A DNA stretch of 14,580 nucleotides from Devosia sp. Lineage in GTDB: Bacteria > Pseudomonadota > Alphaproteobacteria > Rhizobiales > Devosiaceae. The position numbers and the translations under genes were made by a program. Location: contig JAQGJI010000227.1 in assembly GCA_028290685.1 (NCBI GenBank), forward strand, positions 1-14,580, written 5' to 3'. A model generated the notes under the pieces. It saw only the letters and a program-made list of their open reading frames with translations. It ran no database searches and had not been told where the DNA came from. Of this stretch, positions 7,330 through 14,293 are shown piece after piece. How positions within the stretch are numbered: position 1 is the first letter of the stretch; the number at the start of each line of letters is the position of its first letter.

Positions 7330-7917
7330 ATGACCACCACCATTTCTTGGACGCTGCGCCTGTCCGTCACGACCCTTGGCGCTCTGTTGTTGACAGGGTG
7401 CTCCATGGGTGGGTTGATGGGCGGTGGCAGTACTGCCCAGACCCAAACTCTGCAAAACGCCACGGCAACTCCGGCCGCCATCGCTCAGGCGCAGACCAGC
7501 GCCTTGCCTGTTATCGCAACCCAGTGCCCGCCGATCCGCGTCCGCCCCGGCAGCGAGGCCATGTTCTACTACGGCTCGGGCCGCACAGGGGACGCCAAAG
7601 CCTTGCAATACCAAGGGGTCATTGATGAGACCTCGCGCAATTGCGTGGTGTCGAATGGATTGATCACGGTCAATATGGGCGTGGTCGGCCGGGTACTGCT
7701 CGGCCCCCAGGGCAACCAGAGTTCGGTCAACGCGCCGATCCGCTTTGCCGTCGAACGGGACGGGCAAGCCATCTTCTCGGAAAAATACACCATTCCGGTC
7801 GCCGTTACCGCACCGGCGCGCTCGGCCGAGTTCGTCAAGGTCATCGAGAATGTGCAGGTGCCGTATTTGGGTGGTGAGGAGATCACCATCTGGGTCGGCT
7901 TCGATACACGGGGGTAG
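7330..7917 (+). CDS. Putative small lipoprotein of unknown function
   Basis: A 195-residue predicted lipoprotein. The signal is a positively charged start followed by VTTLGALLLTGC, a good lipobox with C24 as the lipidated residue. Next comes a low-complexity Gly/Ser/Thr/Gln/Ala linker (about 25-60), then a compact beta-rich domain with two cysteines in QCPPIRVRPGSEA and RNCVVSN that might form a disulfide. ATG 7330 is preferred because CAGGAG sits 6 bases before it; an in-frame TTG at 7324 would overlap that site. It follows the peroxiredoxin gene by 19 bp and is likely co-transcribed. I recognise it only as a conserved-looking alphaproteobacterial envelope protein and assign no function. Confidence 0.85.
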   Translation: MTTTISWTLRLSVTTLGALLLTGCSMGGLMGGGSTAQTQTLQNATATPAAIAQAQTSALPVIATQCPPIRVRPGSEAMFYYGSGRTGDAKALQYQGVIDETSRNCVVSNGLITVNMGVVGRVLLGPQGNQSSVNAPIRFAVERDGQAIFSEKYTIPVAVTAPARSAEFVKVIENVQVPYLGGEEITIWVGFDTRG

Positions 7918-7947
7918 GGCGGCTAACCCGTTCTACGTAACGTGTCA

Positions 7948-7966
7948 CCCCGGGCTCGGCCCGGGG
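7948..7966. repeat. REP-like GC-rich palindrome between convergent genes
   Basis: CCCCGGGC-TCG-GCCCGGGG is a perfect 8-bp stem with a 3-base loop. It is preceded by TGTCA (7943-7947) and matched further out by TGACA (7984-7988). Alphaproteobacterial genomes carry many intergenic palindromes of this GTCACCCCGGGC type, so it is probably one copy of a dispersed repeat. It may also help end transcription of the lipoprotein and gcvPB genes. The rest of the 7918-8019 gap shows nothing else. Confidence 0.55.
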
Positions 7967-8019
7967 GCTGTCGTAAGGCGAGATGACATCGAGCCTGTTG
8001 GATCGACCGAGCGCAACGC

Positions 8020-9570
8020 CTACTCCGCTGCCTTGAGCGTCTCCACCGGCCGCTCCCACTTCAGTATCGGGGAGCGGGCGGCCCGCGTTTCATCCAGCCG
8101 TCGCCGGGGCGCCTTGCTTGGCGCAGATGTGAACCGTTCCTTGTTTCCGGCCTTGGCATCTGCCGCCAGCTCTTCCATGACGTCGCAAAAGCGATCCAGT
8201 GTCTGCTTGCTTTCGCTTTCCGTCGGTTCGATCAGCATCGCCCCATGGACAACCAGCGGAAAATACATCGTCATGGGGTGAAAACCCTCATCGATGAGCG
8301 CCTTGGCAAAATCGAGCGTAGTGACGCCGGTGCCCGCCAGGAAACTGTCGTCAAACAGCGCCTCATGCATGGTCGGGTAATCTCCGAATGGCACTGAAAA
8401 GGCGTGTTGAAGACGGGCCTTGATGTAGTTGGCGTTCAGCACTGCATCCTGCGCTGCCTGCGCCAGGCCGTCCCCGCCGTGGCTGAGCATATAGGTTAGT
8501 GCCCGCACATACATGCCCATTTGACCCTGGAAAGCGGTTACTCGGCCCAGCGCCCCCGCTTCGGTGTGCTCAACCAACGCCAGGCCGTTCTGGCCCTTGC
8601 GCACGAACGGCACTGGCGCAAACGGCGCCAGTGCTGCCGACAGCACCACCGGGCCGGCCCCCGGGCCACCGCCGCCATGCGGGGTCGAGAAGGTCTTGTG
8701 CAGATTGATGTGCATGGCGTCGATGCCCAGATCGCCCGGCCGCACCACGCCCATGATGGCGTTGAAATTAGCGCCGTCGCAGTAAAAGAATGCACCAGCC
8801 GCATGCACAGCCTGGGCAATCTCGATCACCTGCGGCTCGAACAGCCCGCAGGTGTTGGGATTGGTCAACATGATCGCCGCCACTTCGGGCGACAGGGCAT
8901 CCTTTACCGCCTGCACATCGACAGTGCCGTCAGGACGCGCGGGGATTGGCTTAACCGAATAGCCCAGGAAAGCGGCCGTTGCCGGATTGGTGCCATGGGC
9001 GCTTTCGGGCACCAGCACGATGGTGCGGTGGCTTTGCCCGGCAGCATGCTGCGCCGCCTTGATCGCCATCATGCCCAGCAGTTCGCCGTGCGCACCAGCC
9101 TTGGGTGTCAAGGCAACGGCGGCCGTATTGGTGAGGGTCATCAGCCAGTGCGACAACTCTTCCATCAACTCCAGCGCGCCCTGTACGGTTGAAACCGGCT
9201 GCAGCGGATGGATATCGCTGAAGCCCGGCAGGCGGGCCATTTTTTCATTGAGGCGGGGATTGTGCTTCATGGTGCACGAGCCCAGTGGATACATGCCGCT
9301 GTCGATCGAATGGTTGAGCCGGCTCATCCGCACGTAATGGCGCATTGCTTCAGGCTCGGTCAGGCCTGCCAGATCCAGCGGAGTCTTGCGCTCGTAGCCG
9401 CCAAGCCGGTCGGTCGAGATCTCGACGTCAGGCAAATCGACGCCAGAATGTTCCGTATCGCCAATTTCAAACAACAAGGGCTCATTGGGCAAAAGCGCCG
9501 AGCCCGCCTCTGCGGCGGCATAACTGGAATGGCCGACACCGGTCGGGCGGCCTTGATTGTTCATGCTCAT
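8020..9570 (-). CDS. gcvPB: Glycine dehydrogenase (decarboxylating) subunit 2, P protein
   Basis: The 516-residue PLP-bearing half of the split P protein of the glycine cleavage system. It decarboxylates glycine together with GcvPA and loads the aminomethyl group onto GcvH. K292 in HINLHKTFSTPHGGGGPG is the PLP lysine. Other signatures are SGMYPLGSCTMKHNPR, PESAHGTNPATAAFLGY, the PNTCGLFEP segment and YCDGANFNAI. ATG 9570 overlaps the gcvPA stop as ATGA (9567-9570), and GGAGGA lies about 6 bases upstream inside gcvPA. The two subunits are therefore translationally coupled, as expected for a fixed heteromer. It is the last gene of the operon. Length is normal for the family. Confidence 0.97.
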   Translation of the reverse strand: MSMNNQGRPTGVGHSSYAAAEAGSALLPNEPLLFEIGDTEHSGVDLPDVEISTDRLGGYERKTPLDLAGLTEPEAMRHYVRMSRLNHSIDSGMYPLGSCTMKHNPRLNEKMARLPGFSDIHPLQPVSTVQGALELMEELSHWLMTLTNTAAVALTPKAGAHGELLGMMAIKAAQHAAGQSHRTIVLVPESAHGTNPATAAFLGYSVKPIPARPDGTVDVQAVKDALSPEVAAIMLTNPNTCGLFEPQVIEIAQAVHAAGAFFYCDGANFNAIMGVVRPGDLGIDAMHINLHKTFSTPHGGGGPGAGPVVLSAALAPFAPVPFVRKGQNGLALVEHTEAGALGRVTAFQGQMGMYVRALTYMLSHGGDGLAQAAQDAVLNANYIKARLQHAFSVPFGDYPTMHEALFDDSFLAGTGVTTLDFAKALIDEGFHPMTMYFPLVVHGAMLIEPTESESKQTLDRFCDVMEELAADAKAGNKERFTSAPSKAPRRRLDETRAARSPILKWERPVETLKAAE

Positions 9571-10910
9571 TGCAGTTCCTCCGTCAGCGCGGCGCAGAGT
9601 GTGGCGATGTCACGATCGGTCGTGAGTTCCGTGGCTGCCAGCACGATCAGATTGTCGACCGATGCGTCATTGGGCTCCAACCGGCTGACGGGGACACCGG
9701 CCAGGATGCCGCGCGCCGCAAGCCGCTCGATAAGGTCCACCGCTGGCTGGCTGGTCCGCACGGTCATTTCATTGAAGAAAGTGCTGTTCAGCAGCTCCAC
9801 CCCTGGCACTGCAGCGAGCGCATCCGCCAGTTTGCACGCGTTTGCGTGATTGAGCCGGGCCAACCGGGTGAAGCCCGCCTCGCCCAAAAGCGCCATGTGG
9901 ATCGAGAACGCCAGCGCACACAGCCCGGAATTGGTGCAGATATTGCTCGTCGCCTTCTCGCGTCGGATATGCTGCTCACGCGTCGAGAGTGTCAGAACGA
10001 AACCCCGCTGCCCCTGTGCATCGACCGTTTCGCCGCACAGGCGCCCGGGCATCTGGCGAACAAACTCCTTGCGGGTTGCCATCAGTCCCAGATAGGGCCC
10101 GCCGAAATTGAGCGCATTGCCGATCGACTGCCCCTCGGCCACAACGATATCGGCCCCGAGCGCACCGGGTGCCTCCAGAAGGCCCAGCGACACAATCTCG
10201 GTTATCACCACGATCAGCAGCGCGCCCCTGGCATGCGCTGCATCGGCCGCTGCTTGTAGATTGCGCAGATGGCCGTAAAAATCGGGCGTTTGCACCACGA
10301 TGGCGGCGGTTTGCTCGTCGATGTGATCCAGGATATCGCCCTGGCCTTCAGGCGAAGCGCCCAGGCACACGAGGTCCGCATCGTCTTTCAGATAGGCGCG
10401 CACCACGTCGCGATAATGGGGGTGCAGCCCACCCGACAGTACGACTTTGCTGCGCTTGGTCAGCCGGCGGGCCATCAACACCGCTTCGGCGGTGCCGGTT
10501 GAGCCGTCATACAGGGAGGCATTGGCCACATCCATGCCGGTGAGCTTGGCCACCTGGGTCTGGAACTCGAACAGCATCTGCAGCGTGCCCTGCGAGATTT
10601 CAGGCTGATAGGGCGTATAGGCCGTTAGGAACTCGGAGCGCTGGATCAGATGATCCACCGTTGCGGGTACGTGGTGCCGGTAGGCCCCTGCGCCCAAGAA
10701 GAACGGGCCGTCGGCGCCTGCGTGGTTCTTGGCCGCCAGCGCCTTCATGTGCGCTTCCACGAGGAACTCGGGGCTGTGGGCCGGCAGACCCAGATCGAAT
10801 GTCTTGAGTGCCTGTGCGGGAACCGCGCTGAACAAGGCATCGATATTGGCTGCGCCGATTACACCGAGCATTTCGGCACGTTCGGCATCGGAGTGGGGGA
10901 GATAGCGCAT
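9567..10910 (-). CDS. gcvPA: Glycine dehydrogenase (decarboxylating) subunit 1, P protein
   Basis: A 447-residue protein, the standard length for the N-terminal half of the P protein when it is coded separately. It begins with the family's MRYLPHSDAERAEML segment. It also shows AYTPYQPEISQGTLQ, the NASLYDGSTGTAEAVLMA loop and the SNICTNSGLCALAFSIHM segment. It lacks the PLP lysine, which sits in GcvPB, and acts with it as a heterotetramer. ATG 10910 has only a weak GGA upstream. The 148-bp gap to gcvH is unusually long for this operon and holds a palindromic element. The 3' end overlaps gcvPB by four bases. Confidence 0.97.
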   Translation of the reverse strand: MRYLPHSDAERAEMLGVIGAANIDALFSAVPAQALKTFDLGLPAHSPEFLVEAHMKALAAKNHAGADGPFFLGAGAYRHHVPATVDHLIQRSEFLTAYTPYQPEISQGTLQMLFEFQTQVAKLTGMDVANASLYDGSTGTAEAVLMARRLTKRSKVVLSGGLHPHYRDVVRAYLKDDADLVCLGASPEGQGDILDHIDEQTAAIVVQTPDFYGHLRNLQAAADAAHARGALLIVVITEIVSLGLLEAPGALGADIVVAEGQSIGNALNFGGPYLGLMATRKEFVRQMPGRLCGETVDAQGQRGFVLTLSTREQHIRREKATSNICTNSGLCALAFSIHMALLGEAGFTRLARLNHANACKLADALAAVPGVELLNSTFFNEMTVRTSQPAVDLIERLAARGILAGVPVSRLEPNDASVDNLIVLAATELTTDRDIATLCAALTEELQ

Positions 10911-10944
10911 GGACTGTTCCAGACTTCAAGTTCGTGGCGGCGTT

Positions 10945-11053
10945 GCCCAACCCTGGCCCTCCCCGCAAGGGGGATGTCACATCGCGGCCCTGGCACTCTG
11001 CTGCCAGGATACCGTGCTCCTCCTCCCTTTGCGGGCAAGGCAGGGCAGGGGGC
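10945..11053. repeat. Palindromic intergenic element inside the gcv operon
   Basis: Most of the gcvH-gcvPA gap is a large imperfect inverted repeat. The centre is perfect: CCTGGCA (10989-10995), loop CTCTGC, TGCCAGG (11002-11008). The outer arms also resemble each other in inverted orientation: CCCTCCCCGCAAGGGGG around 10957-10973 against the reverse complement of 11018-11045, which includes TTGCCCGCAAAGGGAGGAGG. The left arm alone can form a small TCCCC-GCAA-GGGG hairpin. The form suggests a dispersed palindromic repeat or MITE-like unit lacking coding capacity, or a structured mRNA spacer between cistrons. Confidence 0.5.
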
Positions 11054-11058
11054 TTTTC

Positions 11059-11424
11059 CTACTTCGTCAAATCAGCATAGGCCGCATCATCGAGCAGGCC
11101 GTCGATCTCACCAGCATCGGCAATCTCGACCTTGTAAATCCATCCGCCGGCTTCCGGGTCGCTGTTGATCAGTCCCGGCTCCCCACTCAGCGCCGTATTG
11201 ACTTCGGTTACCGTGCCGGACACCGGCGCATAGATCTCCGATGCCGCCTTGACCGATTCCACGACTGCCGCTTCCTCGCCTTTCTTGAGCACCTTGCCGA
11301 TAGCGGGCAGGTCCACAAAAACGATGTCTCCGAGCGCCTCCTGAGCATAGGGCGTGATGCCGACGATTCCGGTGGCCCCCTCGACGCGGATATATTCGTG
11401 TTCCGGGGTGAACTTGGTGGTCAT
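11059..11424 (-). CDS. gcvH: Glycine cleavage system H protein
   Basis: A 121-residue lipoyl carrier protein. The lipoylation site is K59 in VVESVKAASEIYAPVSG. The N-terminal TPEHEYIRVEG, the GITPYAQEALGDIVFVDLP segment and the C-terminal GGWIYKVEI are typical. It shuttles the aminomethyl group from the P protein to GcvT and dihydrolipoyl groups to the L protein (lpd, not in the window). ATG 11424 is chosen over longer upstream readings because it matches the family start and has GAGAGG about 7 bases before it. The gene begins 10 bp after gcvT. The open frame continues upstream into gcvT without meaning. Confidence 0.97.
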   Translation of the reverse strand: MTTKFTPEHEYIRVEGATGIVGITPYAQEALGDIVFVDLPAIGKVLKKGEEAAVVESVKAASEIYAPVSGTVTEVNTALSGEPGLINSDPEAGGWIYKVEIADAGEIDGLLDDAAYADLTK

Positions 11425-11434
11425 GAAAGGCCTC

Positions 11435-12601
11435 TCAACTGGCTTTTGGCTTGCGAAAATAACGATGTGGCACGAAGGGCGTTGGCACCACTTCAGCCGT
11501 CTGGGTGCGGCCGCGCACCGACACCTGCACCTTTGTGCCCGGCGCGGAATACGCGGGCGGCACGAAACCAAGCGCAATGGCCTTGCCCAGCGACGGCGCA
11601 AAGCCGCCGCTAGTAACAATACCGATAGCCCCACGCGCGGCATCGACAATCTCGGCACCTTCGCGTGCCGGAGCACCCTCCACGATAAGCCCGACCCGGA
11701 CGCGGCTAACCGCGCCTGCGCGCTCGGCCAGAATGCGCTGCGCGCCCGGGAAGTCGCTCGCCTCCCGGCGCCGCTTGGAGACCGCAAAACCCAGATCAGC
11801 TTCGATGGGTGATATCGTTGAATTCAGATCATGCCCGTAAAGCGGCAGCGCCGCCTCCAGCCGCAGGCTGTCGCGGGCGCCCAACCCGATCGGCTTGACC
11901 CGATTATCGGCCAGCAGCGCGTCCCACAGCCGAGGCCCGGATTGGGCCGAACACAAGATCTCGAAGCCATCCTCGCCCGTATAGCCTGAGCGCGAGACCA
12001 CCAGCGTGTTGCCCGCCCATTGATACGAGCCACATTGCATGAACCCCAGCTCGGCAGCCCCCGGGACAACATGAGCCATGACATTGACCGCCTCGGGTCC
12101 CTGCAAAGCAAGCAGCGCGCCATCGTCGGCTCTGTGCAAGTGCGCACGCTCGCCCGCCGCTGCCTGGATCAGCGCGAAATCCGCGTCCTTGCTGCCTGCA
12201 TTGACCACGATATAGAGCGAGCCGGCCTGCAGCGGCGAGCGCGCCACCATCAGATCGTCGATCACCCCGCCATGCTTGTTGAGCAGGAGCGTGTAGCGTA
12301 CCTGTCCCGGCTTTAAACCGTTGATATCGCCACAGACCAGGGGCTCGATAATCGCGGCAATAGCGGCATGGTCCGCCTCGGCATCTCCGCTGGCATGGGC
12401 GAGGGTGATATAGCTCGGCCCCATATGCGACACATCGAACAGCCCGGCTTGCTCGCGCGTCCATTTATGCTCGGCCATGATCCCGGTGGGATATTGCACC
12501 GGCAGCTCGTAGCCCCCAAACGGTACCATGCGGCCACCTGCGGCGCGGTGGCGCTCCCAAAGCGGCGTGGTCTTGAGCGCGTCAGCTGAGGATTGGGCCA
12601 T
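11435..12601 (-). CDS. gcvT: Aminomethyltransferase, glycine cleavage system T protein
   Basis: A 388-residue folate-dependent enzyme that takes the aminomethyl group from GcvH, releases ammonia and makes 5,10-methylene-tetrahydrofolate. Signatures include the N-terminal YPTGIMAEHKWTREQAGLFD then VSHMG, NKHGGVIDDLMV, SRSGYTGEDGFEI and LGARDSLRLEAALPLYGHDL, followed by the C-terminal beta-barrel with GIVTSGGFAPSLGKAIALG. I start at ATG 12601, where the AGGAAG Shine-Dalgarno is 5 bases upstream; upstream in-frame ATGs (12619, 12625) would add eight or fewer residues and overlap this site. It is the first gene of the riboswitch-controlled operon, about 64 bases after the second aptamer. Confidence 0.96.
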   Translation of the reverse strand: MAQSSADALKTTPLWERHRAAGGRMVPFGGYELPVQYPTGIMAEHKWTREQAGLFDVSHMGPSYITLAHASGDAEADHAAIAAIIEPLVCGDINGLKPGQVRYTLLLNKHGGVIDDLMVARSPLQAGSLYIVVNAGSKDADFALIQAAAGERAHLHRADDGALLALQGPEAVNVMAHVVPGAAELGFMQCGSYQWAGNTLVVSRSGYTGEDGFEILCSAQSGPRLWDALLADNRVKPIGLGARDSLRLEAALPLYGHDLNSTISPIEADLGFAVSKRRREASDFPGAQRILAERAGAVSRVRVGLIVEGAPAREGAEIVDAARGAIGIVTSGGFAPSLGKAIALGFVPPAYSAPGTKVQVSVRGRTQTAEVVPTPFVPHRYFRKPKAS

Positions 12602-12664
12602 CAACACTTCCTGGAACATGAACAAGGCGGCACATGGACACTCACCTTGCGGCGGCGTCCCATG
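12602..12664 (-). promoter_or_regulatory. Expression-platform region between riboswitch and gcvT
   Basis: These 63 bases link the second glycine aptamer to gcvT. On the minus strand CAAGG and CCTTG can pair across about 17 bases, and the gcvT Shine-Dalgarno AGGAAG lies at the end. There is no clear terminator with a U-run, so control at translation initiation seems more likely than termination. This is inference from sequence only. Confidence 0.4.
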
Positions 12665-12665
12665 C

Positions 12666-12840
12666 CCCCTCTGTCCTTCTCACCTGAGAGATTTCCCGCC
12701 TGAAAGCGGTTGCTCCTTCGGTGGGACCGTGCAGCTTGCCGGTCCGCTTTCCAGAGTTTTCGGCCGATTGCGGTCCTTTTGCCTGAGAGTTTCCGGGGCG
12801 GTTGCTCCTTCGGCGCTGGAGAAAAACCAGTCTCTCCCGC
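12666..12840 (-). ncRNA. Tandem glycine riboswitch upstream of gcvT
   Basis: Two glycine aptamers lie in series on the minus strand. Aptamer 1 (about 12840-12770) starts GCGGGAGAGACT, has GCCGAAGGAGCAACCGCCCC (12814-12795), and closes with CTCTCAGGCAAAAGGACCGC (12789-12770). A short linker (about 12769-12758) follows. Aptamer 2 (about 12757-12666) starts ACTCTGGAAAGCGGACC, has CACCGAAGGAGCAACCGC (12723-12706) and closes with CTCTCAGGTGAGAAGGACAG. The CCGAAGGAGCAA and CTCTCAGG-N-AGGAC cores are the hallmark of this class. Placement directly before gcvT is the classic setting, where glycine binding turns on glycine breakdown. Confidence 0.96.
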
Positions 12841-12850
12841 AGTCGGCGCC

Positions 12851-12879
12851 ACCATGGTGGAGATTTCAGCCGGCGTCAA
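12851..12879 (-). promoter_or_regulatory. Candidate promoter of the gcv operon
   Basis: TTGACG (12879-12874) is a good -35 on the minus strand. With a 17-base spacer the -10 is CATGGT (12856-12851), which is weak. The predicted start, near 12844, falls only a few bases before aptamer 1, which supports the placement. The stretch 12880-13019 between this and the atp terminator shows no gene or other recognisable feature. Confidence 0.4.
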
Positions 12880-13019
12880 TCGTTCTGCACGTCCTTACCT
12901 TTTCCCGTTGCCAGGCGAGGAGCGCGATGGGGGACAAGCGTTGCCTCTGCCTGTCGGGCGAGGCGGGCGCAGCACGTGTGCCGCAAAATTCTGCCGGGTG
13001 TCGAGCAAGCTTGAACAAT

Positions 13020-13045
13020 AAAGGCGGACCCTGGGGCCCGCCTTT
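13020..13045 (-). terminator. Intrinsic terminator of the F0 ATP synthase operon
   Basis: On the minus strand AAAGGCGGGCC (13045-13035), loop CCAG, GGTCCGCCTTT (13030-13020) makes an 11-bp stem with one G:U pair, followed by ATTGTTC. It begins 23 bases after the stop of subunit b. It separates the atp transcript from the gcv promoter that lies ahead on the same strand. Confidence 0.8.
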
Positions 13046-13068
13046 GCATCTCGATGCTGAGTCGAATT

Positions 13069-13554
13069 CTAATTCAGCTTGCTGCCCACATCGGCAATAG
13101 CACGATCAACGATCTGGCCACCTCTGCGGCTCATTTCGTCGGTCAGCACCAGCCGGGCAGCCTCGATGGCGACGTCGGCGGAACGGGCACGCACTTCCGC
13201 CACTGCCTGGGCTTCGGCTTGCGCAATCTTGTCTTCCACCGCGCGGGTTCGGCGCGCGACCAGATCGGCGAGCGCGACCTGTGCCCCGGCCGTCAAGCGG
13301 CTTGCTTCTTCCTGGGCAGCCGCGATGATCCCCGCTGCCTCGTCTTCAGCTGCAGCGCGCTTGTGCTCATACTCGACCAGCAGCGCAGCAGCCTCCTCGC
13401 GCAGCGTTTTGGCCTTGGCCAGATCGTCGGCGATTTTCTGGATCTGCTTGTCCAGCAGGCCGCCAACAATCCTGGGGATTCCGAAGTAAACCATCAGGCC
13501 AAGGAATATGACCAGAGCCACCAGAGCGTAGAATGAATTATCGAGCCATTCCAT
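13069..13554 (-). CDS. atpF: ATP synthase F0 subunit b
   Basis: A 161-residue peripheral-stalk subunit. One N-terminal membrane helix (about 8-26, ALVALVIFLGLMVYFGIP) is followed by a long Ala/Glu/Arg-rich coiled coil that reaches up to F1 and holds the stator against rotation. Start ATG 13554 is six bases after the b' stop. AAGGAG overlaps the end of the b' gene 9 bases upstream, so the two stalk subunits are coupled. Phototrophic and many other alphaproteobacteria use one b and one b' in place of two identical b chains. A terminator follows, so this is the last gene of the operon. Assignment of b versus b' rests on order and on the shorter N-terminus. Confidence 0.92.
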   Translation of the reverse strand: MEWLDNSFYALVALVIFLGLMVYFGIPRIVGGLLDKQIQKIADDLAKAKTLREEAAALLVEYEHKRAAAEDEAAGIIAAAQEEASRLTAGAQVALADLVARRTRAVEDKIAQAEAQAVAEVRARSADVAIEAARLVLTDEMSRRGGQIVDRAIADVGSKLN

Positions 13555-13560
13555 TCCCGG

Positions 13561-14193
13561 TTACTCCTTGGCCTTGGCAACCGCAGCGCGGACGCTGTCG
13601 GTCGAAACGTCGCCCACCAACTGGGTAACGACTGTCTGTGCTGTTTCCGTAGCGATCTCGCCTACATGCGTGAGCGCCTCGGCCTTGGTGCCGGCAATGC
13701 GGGCCTCCGCGGCAGAAACCTTGGCGGTCAAATCGGCTTCGACGGCGTTACGCTTGGCAGCCAGGTCAGCCTGAATGGTCTCGCGGGTCTGGCTGGCGAT
13801 GCCTTGGGCCTTGGCCTTGGCCGCAGCCAAGGCCGCTTCATAGGCAGCAATGGCCGCATCGGTTTTCTGACGCGAAGCATCGGCTGCCGCCAGATCGGCG
13901 TCGATGATGCCTTTGCGATTTTCCAGGATGCCGCCGATGCGGGGCAGGGCGACCCTGCTCATCAGCAGGTAAAGCGCGCCAAAGGTCAGGGCGAGCCACA
14001 GCAGTTGCGATGGAAAGGTTGCAGGATCAAACGGCGGGAACACACCCGAATCATGCTCGCCCCCATGGGCTTCCGTAGTGGCATGAGTTTCAGCAGTCGG
14101 ATCGGCGTGGATCGCATCGACGGCGTGGTCAACGCCTTCAACGTTCGCTTCGGCCGGTGCAGCCGCTTCTTGGGCGTAGGCTTGCGTTACCAT
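13561..14193 (-). CDS. ATP synthase F0 subunit b'
   Basis: A 210-residue second peripheral-stalk subunit (b', gene named atpG, atpX or atpF2 in different genomes). It has a long N-terminal extension (1 to about 50) rich in Ala, Glu and His ahead of the family's FPPFDPATFPSQLLWLALTF segment. The membrane helix is about 62-80, then RVALPRIGGILENRKGII and an Ala-rich coiled coil of about 120 residues. It pairs with the b subunit coded next. The Ala/Glu/His extension is common in alphaproteobacterial b' and may be surface exposed. ATG 14193 has no strong Shine-Dalgarno, unlike atpE and atpF, which could keep its output low relative to subunit c. Confidence 0.92.
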   Translation of the reverse strand: MVTQAYAQEAAAPAEANVEGVDHAVDAIHADPTAETHATTEAHGGEHDSGVFPPFDPATFPSQLLWLALTFGALYLLMSRVALPRIGGILENRKGIIDADLAAADASRQKTDAAIAAYEAALAAAKAKAQGIASQTRETIQADLAAKRNAVEADLTAKVSAAEARIAGTKAEALTHVGEIATETAQTVVTQLVGDVSTDSVRAAVAKAKE

Positions 14194-14221
14194 CAGGTGA
14201 GGTTCCGTTAATGGCGGTCAG

Positions 14222-14269
14222 CCGGCAACAAGCCGGATGGAAAGACGCAGCCGGAAATTCCCGGCTGCG
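14222..14269 (-). terminator. Two hairpins between atpE and the b' gene, possible attenuator
   Basis: On the minus strand the first is CGCAGCCGG (14269-14261), loop GAATTT, CCGGCTGCG (14254-14246), a perfect 9-bp stem followed by TCTTTCC. The second is CCGGC-TTGTT-GCCGG (14236-14222). They lie in the 100-bp gap after atpE. The first looks like a partial terminator or RNA-stabilising structure that would favour subunit c over the stalk subunits. The rest of the gap shows nothing more. Confidence 0.6.
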
Positions 14270-14293
14270 CGAGCATGGTAATCGCTGTCTGTC

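Noticed and set aside
7948..7966. CRISPR repeat or phage attachment site at the GC palindrome
   Set aside because: There is a single copy in the window, no spacers, no integrase and no tRNA nearby.
9345..10259. 304-codon open frame antisense to gcvPA and gcvPB
   Set aside because: The opposite strand is clearly gcvPA/gcvPB with family signatures; the translated shadow is His/Arg/Gln-rich without a domain.
11425..11787. Upstream extension of the gcvH frame to 242 codons
   Set aside because: The extension overlaps gcvT in another frame; the family start, Shine-Dalgarno and H-protein length all support ATG 11424.
12528..13100. 190-codon plus-strand frame across the riboswitch and atp terminator
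   Set aside because: It overlaps the tandem riboswitch, the gcv promoter and the atp terminator, all on the other strand, and its translation has no recognisable features.
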